Shown in pieces: positions 51,693 through 64,000 of a stretch of DNA of 64,000 bases. The notes under the pieces were generated by a model, which saw only the letters and a list, made by a program, of their open reading frames with translations, ran no database searches and had not been told where the DNA came from. Where the stretch lies: the NCBI RefSeq assembly GCF_014202995.1, contig NZ_JACHIA010000009.1, positions 156,279 to 220,278 on the forward strand, read 5' to 3'. Each line of letters starts with the position of its first letter. The first letter of the stretch is position 1. Source of the stretch: Longimicrobium terrae (GTDB lineage Bacteria > Gemmatimonadota > Gemmatimonadetes > Longimicrobiales > Longimicrobiaceae). The translations under genes and the position numbers were made by a program.

Positions 51693-51911
51693 ATGACGCC
51701 CGTCTTTACCTTTCAGACCACGCACCACGCGCTCTGGGCCGAGGAAGTGGCGGCCGCGCACGGCGTGCCGGTGGAGGTCATTCCCGCCCCGCCCGCGGCG
51801 CGCGCCCGGTGCAGCCTGGCGCTGGAAACGCTGCCGGAGGAAGTGGAGCCTCTTGCCGCGCTGCTGGACACGGAGGGCGTGCCCCATGCCCTCTTCACCC
51901 CCGTCCACTGA
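51693..51911 (+). CDS. DUF3343 (putative Se/S carrier-like) protein
   Basis: 72 residues. The pattern FTFQTTHHALWAEEVAAAHG followed by VPVEVIPAPP and RARCSLALE fits DUF3343, small proteins with one conserved cysteine thought to carry sulfur or selenium. The usual CG pair reads CS here. It is divergent from the SusC operon and stands alone. Confidence 0.7.
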   Translation: MTPVFTFQTTHHALWAEEVAAAHGVPVEVIPAPPAARARCSLALETLPEEVEPLAALLDTEGVPHALFTPVH

Positions 51912-52007
51912 CCCCCTCCCGCGGCCGCTCCGTCCCGCTCCCTTCCGCCCCCCCGGCCAGAAGCACCGGCCGCCGGGCTCCGGCCCCTCCCGCCCCATCA
52001 CCCCTGA

Positions 52008-52056
52008 TCCGTCTCCCTCGATCCGTCTCCCCTCGATCCGTCTCCCCTCGATCAGT
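52008..52056. repeat. Short tandem repeat
   Basis: Three nearly perfect copies of GATCCGTCTCCC(CT)C, directly followed by a fragment of the 46347-46640 repeat family. Confidence 0.8.
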
Positions 52057-52231
52057 TCCTCCGCGACCTCCGCGTGAGGGCAGTTGCCACGACCGGCGAA
52101 GACGAACAGAGCGGCGTTCCGCGATGAAAGCCGCCCGCACCTCATCCGCAGAACCCGCCGTCAATCGAGAGAACACCCGTCGATCAGTCCGCAGCTTCAT
52201 CGCGCGGCGCTGATGGGGAGGAGGAACGAGA

Positions 52232-52271
52232 AACGGCGGGAGGACGGGGATTGCTCCCCATCCTCCCGCCG
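52232..52271. terminator. Terminator-like hairpin
   Basis: ACGGCGGGAGGACGGGGA pairs with TCCCCATCCTCCCGCCGT. On the plus strand CATTCTTTT follows. It lies 45 bases past the minus-strand otsA stop and may serve both directions. Confidence 0.6.
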
Positions 52272-52315
52272 TCATTCTTTTCATCCTCCATGTGACCCGA
52301 AGCCGACCCGGGCGG

Positions 52316-53884
52316 TCAGGTTCGCTCCGAGGCCCAGGCGCCGGCCGCGAACGGGCCGTCGTTCTCGAAGTCGTCCCCGGACGCAGCCCTGGGAGGACGC
52401 GCGGCCGCCGACCCCGCCGCGGCGCCTCCCCACGCGTGAAAGAGGTCGTCCATCCAGTCGTAGATCCCCGTGAGCGCCTCCTGCTGGCGCCGCATTCCCG
52501 CCTTGCGCAGCTCCGCCGGGAGGGTGAGCGCGTCGCGGATGCGCAGTGCGCACCCTTCGGGATCGTACGGATTGATGTGCGTGGCCTCCGTCATTTCCTC
52601 CGCCGCGCCGGCAAAGAGGGAAAGAAGAAGGACGCCGTTGCCATCGATCTGGCTGGCCACGTACTCCTTGGCCACCAGGTTCATGCCGTCCTGCAGCGAG
52701 CTGATCATGCACACGTCGGCCGTGCGGTACAGGATCGCGAGACGGTCCACCGGCAGCGACTGCTTGATCAGGTGAATGGGGCGCCAGTCGCCGGTGCCGA
52801 AGCGCTCGTTGATCTCGCGCACCTGGTTGTCCACCTTCTGCGAAAGGTCGTCGTACGCCTCGATGTCGCTGCGGCTGGGCACCGCCACCTGGATGAAGGT
52901 GAAGCGCTCGCGGTACTCCGGGTACCGGTCCCACAGGAACTCCAGTGCCTTGAACTTCTCCGGCAGCCCCTTGCTGTAGTCCATGCGGTCCACGCCGATG
53001 CCGATGGCGCCACCCTTGGGCGCGTAGCGCTGGCGGATGCGCTGCATCTGCTCCTCCACCCCGTCGGCCTGCGCCGCCTGCCGGAACTGGTCGATGTCGA
53101 TGCTGATGGGAAACGCGCCCACCTGGCAGGTGTGGCCGTCCAGCGTGGCGGTGCGCGCCTCCCAGTCCACCTCGGCGCCGGCCAGCCGCTTGGCGCAGCG
53201 CAGGAAGTTGTCGGCGAAGATGGGGAGGTGAAAGCCCATCAGGTCGTTGGCCAGCATGCCGCGCAGCAGGTACCCCGCCTGCGGCGCCAGGCGAAAGATG
53301 TCGATGGGCGGAAACGGAATGTGCCAGAAGTGCGCGAGCGTCAGGTCAGGCCGGCGGGCGCGCACCAGCAGCGGCGCCAGCGCCAGGTGGTAGTCCTGAA
53401 ACCAGATGGCCGCGTCCTTTCCCTGCACCTCTTCCAGCACCGCGTCGGCAAAGCGCCGGTTCACGCGGCGGTAGCGCTCCCAGTAGCGGGAGCGCACGCG
53501 GGTAAGGTCGGGGCGCAGGTGGCACAGCGGCCACAGAAACTGGTTGCTGAACCCCAGGTAGTAGCGGTGGATGTCGTGGTGCGTGAGCCACACCCGGCGC
53601 AGGGTGTAGCTGGGGTTCTCGGGCGGCACCTGCACGCGGTGGTGGCTGTCCACCGCCGCGGCGTCGGCCTCGCCGGAGCCCCAGGCCACCCACATGCCGC
53701 CCAGCGCCTGCAGCAGCGGGTCCAGCGCCGAGGTCAGCCCGCCGGCGGGGCGGCGCACTTCCATCTCGCCCACTTCCTGCGACCACTTGTGCTCGTACGG
53801 CTCGCGGTTGGAAACCACCACGAACCGCCGGTCGGGAAACATCTCGCGAAACAGCGGGCCCAGGTCCTTGGGATCGGTCGGCAT
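52316..53884 (-). CDS. otsA: Trehalose-6-phosphate synthase (GT20)
   Basis: 522 residues. It makes trehalose-6-phosphate from UDP-glucose and glucose-6-phosphate. GT20 motifs: FVVVSNREPYEHKW and RPAGGLTSALDPLLQ (glucose-6-phosphate loop), WFQDYHLALAPLLVR, HIPFPPIDIFR, GVDRMDYSKGLPEKFKALE and SLQDGMNLVAKEYVASQ. The C-terminal 50 residues are a low-complexity tail. No OtsB phosphatase is nearby, so that step must be encoded elsewhere. The product protects against drying and osmotic stress. Confidence 0.94.
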   Translation of the reverse strand: MPTDPKDLGPLFREMFPDRRFVVVSNREPYEHKWSQEVGEMEVRRPAGGLTSALDPLLQALGGMWVAWGSGEADAAAVDSHHRVQVPPENPSYTLRRVWLTHHDIHRYYLGFSNQFLWPLCHLRPDLTRVRSRYWERYRRVNRRFADAVLEEVQGKDAAIWFQDYHLALAPLLVRARRPDLTLAHFWHIPFPPIDIFRLAPQAGYLLRGMLANDLMGFHLPIFADNFLRCAKRLAGAEVDWEARTATLDGHTCQVGAFPISIDIDQFRQAAQADGVEEQMQRIRQRYAPKGGAIGIGVDRMDYSKGLPEKFKALEFLWDRYPEYRERFTFIQVAVPSRSDIEAYDDLSQKVDNQVREINERFGTGDWRPIHLIKQSLPVDRLAILYRTADVCMISSLQDGMNLVAKEYVASQIDGNGVLLLSLFAGAAEEMTEATHINPYDPEGCALRIRDALTLPAELRKAGMRRQQEALTGIYDWMDDLFHAWGGAAAGSAAARPPRAASGDDFENDGPFAAGAWASERT

Positions 53885-53955
53885 TCAGGGTCTGGCGCGG
53901 TGACTGGGGTCGGGTCCGCCGGAGGTGCCCGGCGGGGGAATGCCGTTCCGGGCGG

Positions 53956-54189
53956 CTACAGCCGGAAGCGGGAGCGGGCCATGCGTCCGGCCGCGCCGCG
54001 GGTGGCGGCGCGCTCCGGCCGCCCCTGGGCCGCGGGGGCGCGGATTCCGCGGGCGCGGCGCACGGCGGCGGAGTGCGCCCCGGCGTCGCCGCGCGGCCGC
54101 AGCACCAGCCCCACGCCGGCGCCGAACGCCACGCCCAGGGCAAAGCCGCCCAGGATGTTCAACCGCCGCGACTGCTCTTCGTAATGCAT
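53956..54189 (-). CDS. Small YtxH-like membrane protein
   Basis: 77 residues from the ATG at 54189 (a GTG-started longer form to 54258 is possible). One Gly-rich membrane helix, ILGGFALGVAFGAGVGLVLR, is followed by an Arg/Ala-rich basic tail. This is like YtxH-type proteins of unknown function. No ribosome site is clear. Confidence 0.55.
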   Translation of the reverse strand: MHYEEQSRRLNILGGFALGVAFGAGVGLVLRPRGDAGAHSAAVRRARGIRAPAAQGRPERAATRGAAGRMARSRFRL

Positions 54190-54285
54190 GGGTGACGAGG
54201 AAGGAGTTGAGCGTGCGCCGCCGGGCGGCAACGCGCGTGCCATCCGGGTACGGGACACGACTTTGCCCGCGCGGGCCGGGCAGGC

Positions 54286-54313
54286 TTGCCACGCCCCCGC
54301 ATGGGGGTATAAT
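54286..54313 (+). promoter_or_regulatory. Promoter of the response regulator/ligA operon
   Basis: TTGCCA (54286-54291) and a perfect TATAAT (54308-54313) are 16 bases apart, about 70 bases before the first ATG. A perfect -10 box is very unlikely by chance in this GC-rich sequence. Confidence 0.75.
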
Positions 54314-54383
54314 TATCGTCTGGCCCGCGAAGCGCCACGGCACGCGGACAGCGGGCTGCAAACTGGACAGGAGGCACCTTCGG

Positions 54384-54779
54384 ATGGCGGATTCCAGCAA
54401 GACGGTCCTGCTCGTGGAAGACAACGAGGATAATCGGACCGTCTACCGCACGATCCTCGAGCATTTCGGCTACCAGGTCATCGAGGCACGCAACGGCGAG
54501 GACGGCGTGCGCATGGCGCGCCAGGACCATCCGGACCTGATCCTGATGGACATCAGCATTCCCCTGATCGACGGGTGGGAGGCCACGCGCATTCTCAAGG
54601 GCGATGCGGCCACGTCGCAGATTCCCATCATCGCGCTGACGGCGCACGCGCTGGCCACGGACCGCGCCAAGGCGCAGGAAGTGGGCTGCGACGGCTACCT
54701 GGCCAAGCCGTGCGAACCCCGGCGCGTGGTGGCCGAGGTGGAGAAGTTCATCGGCTCCGGGCGGGAGGCCACGGCTTGA
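54384..54779 (+). CDS. Single-domain response regulator (CheY-like)
   Basis: 131 residues; AGGAGG lies 11 bases before the ATG. The receiver domain is complete: acidic pair in VLLVEDNEDNRTV, phosphorylated Asp in LILMDISIPLIDGWEA, Thr in IIALTAHAL and Lys in YLAKPCEP. No output domain. It probably passes phosphoryl groups or binds partners. Its stop is within 35 bases of the next gene, a receiver-GGDEF protein. Confidence 0.95.
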   Translation: MADSSKTVLLVEDNEDNRTVYRTILEHFGYQVIEARNGEDGVRMARQDHPDLILMDISIPLIDGWEATRILKGDAATSQIPIIALTAHALATDRAKAQEVGCDGYLAKPCEPRRVVAEVEKFIGSGREATA

Positions 54780-54811
54780 CGGCTGCACCCGAGGCGCCTG
54801 AAGGCGGCGCC

Positions 54812-58718
<3,907 letters not shown>

Positions 58719-58739
58719 TCGTCGGCCAAGCGAGTGACG

Positions 58740-58775
58740 ACGGCCCGCGCCCCACGGCGCGGGCCGTTTCTCTTT
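58740..58775 (+). terminator. Terminator of the ligA operon
   Basis: ACGGCCCGCGCC and GGCGCGGGCCGT, followed by TTCTCTTT, 22 bases after the last stop. Confidence 0.85.
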
Positions 58776-58863
58776 CCGCCGCCAACGTGTACCTTCCCCG
58801 TTCACGCGCGGGTTGCGGCGGCGCCGCTTCCCGATCGCGCGGTTCCTCTCCATACGAAACCGA

Positions 58864-59319
58864 ATGTCCCGCATCATCGCCCTGGACTATGGCGAACGCC
58901 GCATCGGCGTGGCGCTCAGCGACCCCACGCGCACCATCGCGTCGCCGCTGACCACGCTGCAGCGCCGTGCCGGCAAGCGTCCGCCCTGGCCGGAGATCGG
59001 CGCGCTGATCGCTGAGCAGGAGGTGACGGAGGCGGTCATCGGCCTGCCGCTGCCGCTGTCGGGGTTCGAGAACGAGTGGGTGGCGGAGGTGCGCGCGTTC
59101 GGCGCGGAACTGGAGCGGCGCACGGGACTTCCGGTGCACTGGATGGATGAACGGATGTCGTCCGTCCAGGCGGAACGGGCGGTGCGCGGCTCCGGGCTGC
59201 GCAAGGGACAGCGGGAGGAAAAGGGGCGGGTGGATGCGGCCGCGGCGGCCGTCATCCTCACCACGTACCTGGCGCTGCGGCGCAACCAGCAGATCAACGA
59301 GGCGGGGGCGGAAGAATGA
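58864..59319 (+). CDS. ruvX: Holliday junction resolvase-like protein RuvX (YqgF)
   Basis: 151 residues. RNase H-fold motifs are MSRIIALDYGERRIGVALSD, EAVIGLPLPLSGFENEW, VHWMDERMSSVQAERAV and GRVDAAAAAVILTTYL, which carry the acidic active-site residues. The family acts in pre-16S rRNA maturation and possibly junction resolution. First of a three-gene operon with mltG and thiE; its stop overlaps the mltG ATG. Confidence 0.94.
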   Translation: MSRIIALDYGERRIGVALSDPTRTIASPLTTLQRRAGKRPPWPEIGALIAEQEVTEAVIGLPLPLSGFENEWVAEVRAFGAELERRTGLPVHWMDERMSSVQAERAVRGSGLRKGQREEKGRVDAAAAAVILTTYLALRRNQQINEAGAEE

Positions 59320-60317
59320 AACGCGGCGGACGGATGTGGATGGTCGCGGCGGTGCTGTCGCTGGCGGCCTGCGGCGGTGGGGCGGGCGAAGGCACCCCGG
59401 TGCGCTTCACCGTGGCGCGCGGGAGCGGCCTTTCGGCGCTGGCGGACACGCTGGCGCATCGCGATGTGATCAACTCGCCCACGGTCTTCAAGCTGTACGC
59501 GCGGATGAAGGGCTCCGCGCCCAGGCTGCAGCCGGGGATCTACGAGATGAAGCCCGGGGCATCGTACGCGCTGATCCTGGACCGCATCACCCGCGGCGAC
59601 GTCATCAAGACGCGCATCGTGATCCCGGAAGGATGGGAGCTTCGGCGGATGGCACCGCGCCTGGCCCAGGCCACGGGGATGAACGCGGACACCGTGCTCG
59701 CCCGGCTGATGGATCCGGCGATGGCGGCAAAGTACAACGTCCCCGGACCCACGCTGGAGGGATACCTGTATCCCGCCACCTTCGTGCTCCCCGCCGGCTC
59801 GTCGCTTGACCAGGTGCTGCGGCAGATGACGGCCCGCTACCGCCAGGTGTGGACGCCGGCGCTCCGCCAGCGCGCGCAGGCCGCGGGAATGAGCGAGCGC
59901 GAAGTCGTGACGCTCGCCTCCATCGTCGAGAAGGAGGCCAAGACCTGGTCCGAGCGCCCGACGATCGCCCGCGTGTACCTGAACCGCCTCAAGAAGGGGA
60001 TGCGGCTGGAGGCGGACCCCACGGTGCAGTACGCCCTGGGCGAGCACCAGAAGCGACTGCTGCTCAAGCACATCCGCGAGGTGGCGGACGATCCGTACAA
60101 CACGTACCGCAACGCGGGGCTGCCGCCGGGCCCCATCGCGTCGCCCAGCGCGGGCGCGATTGAGGCCGTGCTGAATGCGCCGGAGCACGACTACCTGTTC
60201 TTTGTCGCCCGCCCCAACGGGACGCACGTCTTTACCAGGAACTTCGCCGAACACCGCCGCGCGGTGGCCGCCGCCCGCGTCGAGACACGCGCCGCCCGCC
60301 CCCCCGCGCCGCGATGA
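59316..60317 (+). CDS. mltG: Endolytic murein transglycosylase MltG
   Basis: 333 residues. The N-terminus is a lipoprotein-like signal (VLSLAACGGG) instead of the usual membrane helix. A LysM-like region (VTKTRIVIPEGWELRRMAPR type) is followed by the catalytic YceG domain: EREVVTLASIVEKEAKTWSE with the active Glu, RVYLNRLKKGMRLEADPTVQ and NTYRNAGLPPGPIASPSAGA. It cuts nascent glycan strands in the periplasm and sets their length. The ATG and stop overlap both neighbours by four bases. Confidence 0.94.
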   Translation: MKRGGRMWMVAAVLSLAACGGGAGEGTPVRFTVARGSGLSALADTLAHRDVINSPTVFKLYARMKGSAPRLQPGIYEMKPGASYALILDRITRGDVIKTRIVIPEGWELRRMAPRLAQATGMNADTVLARLMDPAMAAKYNVPGPTLEGYLYPATFVLPAGSSLDQVLRQMTARYRQVWTPALRQRAQAAGMSEREVVTLASIVEKEAKTWSERPTIARVYLNRLKKGMRLEADPTVQYALGEHQKRLLLKHIREVADDPYNTYRNAGLPPGPIASPSAGAIEAVLNAPEHDYLFFVARPNGTHVFTRNFAEHRRAVAAARVETRAARPPAPR

Positions 60318-60937
60318 CGAACGGGCTCGCGGAACGGCTGCGGCTGATCGTCGTCACCGACCCGGAGTGCGGCGGGCGTCCGCTGATGGACGTCGTACGA
60401 GCGGCGCTCCAGGGCGGCGCGCCGGCCATTCAGCTGCGCATCAAGGACGGCGATGCGCGGCCGATGGCGGACCAGGCGCGTGCGCTGCTGGCGGAGACGC
60501 GGCGGGCGGGCGCGCTGCTGTTCATCAACGATCGCGTGGATGTCGCGCTCGCGGTGGGTGCGGAGGGCGCGCACGTGGGCCAGAGCGACCTCGCCGCGAC
60601 GGATGTGCGGCGCATCTCTCCCCCCGGCTTCCTGATCGGCGTCTCGGCGGAATCGGCGGAACTGGCCCTCGCCGCGCAGGCGGACGGCGCGGACTACGTG
60701 GGCGTGGGTCCGGTTTACGCCACCGGGAGCAAGGCGGACGCGGGCCCGCCAGTCGGCACGGAGCGGATCGGCGCGATCGCGGCCGCGGTGCGCATCCCCG
60801 TCGTCGGCATCGGCGGGATCACGGTGGAGAACGCACTTCCCGTCACCCGCGCCGGAGCCGCGGGCGTAGCGGTCATCAGCGCCGTGATGCAGGCGAATGA
60901 TCCCGAAGCCGCCACGCGCGCGCTACTGCGCCGCTGA
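60314..60937 (+). CDS. thiE: Thiamine-phosphate synthase
   Basis: 207 residues. TIM-barrel motifs are LRLIVVTDPECGGRPLMDVV, GGAPAIQLRIKDGDARPMA, LLFINDRVDVALAVGAEGAH, VGQSDLAATDVRRI, YVGVGPVYATGSK and VVGIGGITVENALPVTRAGA. It joins the thiazole and pyrimidine parts of thiamine. No TPP riboswitch is seen, since the gene lies inside the ruvX operon and overlaps mltG. A strong terminator follows. Confidence 0.94.
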   Translation: MTNGLAERLRLIVVTDPECGGRPLMDVVRAALQGGAPAIQLRIKDGDARPMADQARALLAETRRAGALLFINDRVDVALAVGAEGAHVGQSDLAATDVRRISPPGFLIGVSAESAELALAAQADGADYVGVGPVYATGSKADAGPPVGTERIGAIAAAVRIPVVGIGGITVENALPVTRAGAAGVAVISAVMQANDPEAATRALLRR

Positions 60938-60960
60938 GCGTCAGGAAAGCTGTCGAGGAC

Positions 60961-60999
60961 GGAAAGGCCGGAGCCGCAATCCGCGGCTCCGGCCTTTCC
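60961..60999 (+). terminator. Terminator of the ruvX-mltG-thiE operon
   Basis: GGAAAGGCCGGAGCCGC pairs with GCGGCTCCGGCCTTTCC. Confidence 0.8.
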
Positions 61000-61078
61000 G
61001 TGAGTCGAACAATGGCGGATGATACGACAAGACCGAAGGTTCGGCGCATCGGAGGCGGACGATGAGATCCATCTGCCC

Positions 61079-61162
61079 ATGCAGTTGAAGCCCCGAACCG
61101 GACGCGCCAGCGGCCGGTGTCGGGGGTTCCCGCTGTTGGAGCGGCGGATTCATTCGCTCAGG
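61079..61162 (+). repeat. Two-hairpin dispersed repeat, copy 3
   Basis: CAGTTGAAGCCCCGAACCGG..CCGGTGTCGGGGGTTC, then CCGCTGTTGGAGCGG and GCGGATTCATTCGCTCA. The GGACGCGCCAGCGGCCGG centre is shared with copy 1. Confidence 0.8.
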
Positions 61163-61292
61163 GATGCAGGCGCTCCGCACCAATCCCGTCGACGGAACCG
61201 CTGCCCTGCTGATCTTCAAGCGGGGAGAGTTCCAATCGGTTCGGGAGGGTTCCGCCTTTGTTGCGCTCTGCAAGCGGAATTTGATGACTGAC

Positions 61293-61328
61293 AAAGGCCG
61301 GAGCCGCGATGCGCGGCTCCGGCCTTTT
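61293..61328 (-). terminator. Terminator of the NtrC-type gene
   Basis: AAAGGCCGGAGCCGCG and CGCGGCTCCGGCCTTTT. The stem is nearly the same as the thiE terminator on the other side of the repeat. Confidence 0.8.
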
Positions 61329-61347
61329 CGTATCAACCGACCTCTGA

Positions 61348-62769
<1,422 letters not shown>

Positions 62770-63566
62770 GAGATTGCTCAAGAGGAGCGGGCGGAAGCGG
62801 CCCCGGAAGGTCAAACAGCATCAGTGGGCGAGGGCCAATCTATGTTCCACAGGCGAGTGGGGCAACTGTGCCGCATTGGGGCGCCATTCTCCTCCCGCCA
62901 CGAGACGCACGCGAGCGCATTTTGAGAGCGGGAATAACGCGCGGAAACGTGAAGGATGGCATCGCCGCCCTGCCCCCCAAGTCTCCCTCCGAGACGACAC
63001 CCGACCGTGCTCCCTCAAAGTTTCCGGCGCACAAAGACGGCCTTGCTGGCCGCGCGCTCCTACGCACGAGCGAACGGTTGACAGTAGGGCGCCCGGCCTA
63101 GCCCGCTCCCACGCCCGTTCTCGCGCGGAAAGCAGATCCTACGTCGGCGCCCAGCTCCGGGCTGGCGGAGAGTACGGCCGGCGCCGCCTCAGGATGACGC
63201 TGTGGGGCGCCCGACGAGAACGATGGTGCTCTCGAAAGGTGCGCGAGCGTGCACGAGGTCCGCGGCCGCAGTCCGCGGAGGCGGACTTCGCGTGTTTCGA
63301 GGCGCGGTTTCAACCGCCGGACTGATCTCCGCCCCGCCGACGCTGTTGCTTGAATGTGGCGTCTGCGTCCATGTGCGCAACGGCTGCGGACCACGTGCCG
63401 GTTCGTGTGCACCACGCATGCACCGCCCGGGACGCTCCGGACGCACCACTTTCGTACTCTCGCACTAACGCACTCACGCACACCGCACTCACGCACTTCG
63501 TGTGGTACAAACGCAGAAACGCCCGCCCCGAGCGTGAAGCTCGAGACGGGCGGTTCTGAAGATAAG
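62770..63566. other. Intergenic region between the NtrC-type gene and 5S rRNA
   Basis: About 800 bases. A partial copy of the family C repeat is at 63110-63205 (GCAGATCCTACGTCGGCGCC, CCTCAGGATGACG). A short ACTCACGCAC-rich run lies near 63460-63500, resembling GTGCGTGAGTGC repeats at 32566-32596. No credible gene seen. Confidence 0.65.
63110..63205. repeat. Partial copy of repeat family C
   Basis: Shares AGATCCTACGTCGGCGCC and GGCGCCGCCTCAGGATGACG with the reverse of the elements at 9608 and 28205. Confidence 0.6.
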
Positions 63567-63682
63567 GCCGGCGGCGCCGTACTCTCCCACCGGGTGGCCC
63601 CGGCAGTACCATCCGCGCAGCGGGTTTTCACTTCCGAGTTCGGGATGGGATCGGGTGGATCCCCCGCGCCATAGCCACCGGC
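63567..63682 (-). rRNA. 5S ribosomal RNA
   Basis: On the minus strand it begins GCCGGTGGCTATGGCGCGGG and ends GCCGCCGGC, which pair as the terminal helix. The conserved loop sequences CACCCGATCCCATCCCGAAC and TCGGAAGTGAAA are present. Length is about 116 nt. Confidence 0.93.
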
Positions 63683-63797
63683 CAAAGTGGTCCGGGTCGG
63701 GTTGGGTTAGCGAGTTGTCTTTGCGTTTTCACATCAGCACCCGGGCAAAGCACCCGTGTGTGACGGTTCATGTTGGTGGACCAGTCAGAAAAGACCG

Positions 63798-64000
63798 GTC
63801 AAGCTTCACGGGCCCTTAGTACGGCTCGGCTTTAGCGCTCACACGCCCTGCACCTGCCGCCTATCAACGTGGTGGTCTCCCACGGCCCTTCAGGGGAGTC
63901 AAGCTCCCAGGAAGATTCATCTCTGGAGGGGCTTCCCACTTAGATGCGTTCAGCGGTTATCCCTTCCCAACGTAGCTACCCGGCACTGCCGCTGGCGCGA
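63798..64000 (-). rRNA. 23S ribosomal RNA, 3' end (partial)
   Basis: On the minus strand the end reads GTACTAAGGGCCCGTGAAGC, the 3' terminal region of 23S rRNA. The conserved GAACGCATCTAAGTGGGAAG and ATGAATCTTCCTGG blocks are also seen in reverse complement. The gene runs off the right edge. A 115-base spacer separates it from 5S. Confidence 0.93.

Larger units (their letters stand above)
51912..52315. other. Intergenic region with short repeats
   Basis: Contains three tandem copies of a 15-base unit GATCCGTCTCCCCTC (about 52008-52056), a fragment of the nested-palindrome family (52059-52090) and a hairpin 52232-52271. No gene seen. Confidence 0.65.
60938..61347. other. Intergenic region between convergent thiE and the NtrC-type gene
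   Basis: Holds two related terminator hairpins (60961-60999 and 61293-61328) and the two-hairpin repeat copy 3 (61079-61162). No gene seen. Confidence 0.75.

Noticed and set aside
52008..52056. Possible CRISPR-like tandem array
   Set aside because: Units are 15 bases with no spacers, only three copies, and no cas genes are present.
60200..60320. TPP riboswitch before thiE
   Set aside because: thiE starts inside the mltG stop codon, and no thi-box sequence is visible upstream.
63202..63468. Small genes between the NtrC-type gene and 5S rRNA
   Set aside because: Several short overlapping frames exist on both strands in a repeat-rich region; none has a start site or recognisable sequence.

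Overview
The window is a high-GC, gene-dense bacterial chromosome segment with coding on both strands. The organism is diderm: the window has a SusC/SusD pair, a lipid A-type acyltransferase, MltG and many Sec/lipobox lipoproteins. High GC, a SusCD pair, a LanB-type dehydratase and Ig-domain lipoproteins together suggest a Gemmatimonadota/Longimicrobium-like bacterium. This is an inference from gene content. No phage, integrase, transposase or CRISPR was seen.

Region 1 (1-4117, +) is the end of a lanthipeptide-type operon. It holds the C-terminal part of a LanB-type dehydratase, a GT51 peptidoglycan glycosyltransferase domain protein, and a C39-peptidase ABC protein whose ATPase motifs have decayed. 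Region 2 (4100-13631) is the most unusual. A bacterial homologue of arthropod hemocyanin/prophenoloxidase, with all six copper histidines, is followed by a His-rich MerC-like membrane protein and a stand-alone cyclic-glucan-synthase (GT84) domain. Divergent from it are an unrecognised 597-residue protein and an overlapping lipoprotein with one CxxCH heme site. I regard this as a candidate type-3 copper/redox system.

Region 3 (13.9-35.3 kb) is mixed housekeeping and hypothetical genes: Ig-domain lipoproteins, manganese catalase, tRNA-Gln, DUF1003, MarC, a 2H phosphoesterase, two FKBP prolyl isomerases, an aldo/keto reductase, a YaiI-type protein, NAD synthetase, a c-type cytochrome lipoprotein, a zinc-ribbon protein and two TPR proteins. 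Region 4 (36-46.3 kb) has a CorC-type transporter, tandem alpha/beta hydrolases, and a six-gene minus-strand run folK, ybdK-like, aroB, lpxL-like, GT2 and DUF3108.

Region 5 (46.7-54.2 kb) has SusC/SusD, a DUF3343 protein and trehalose-6-phosphate synthase. Region 6 (54.3-61 kb, +) has two tightly coupled operons: response regulator, diguanylate cyclase, ligA and a V4R-like protein behind a clear promoter, then ruvX, mltG and thiE. Region 7 has an NtrC-type regulator (-) and then the 3' end of an rRNA operon on the minus strand (5S and partial 23S), which runs off the window.

The longer intergenic gaps are full of dispersed palindromic repeats. I separated four families: a two-hairpin element (3 copies), a MITE-like element with perfect 18-bp inverted ends plus relatives, a 294-bp nested palindrome with fragments elsewhere, and G/C-rich palindromic repeats. 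Many operons end in intrinsic terminators.
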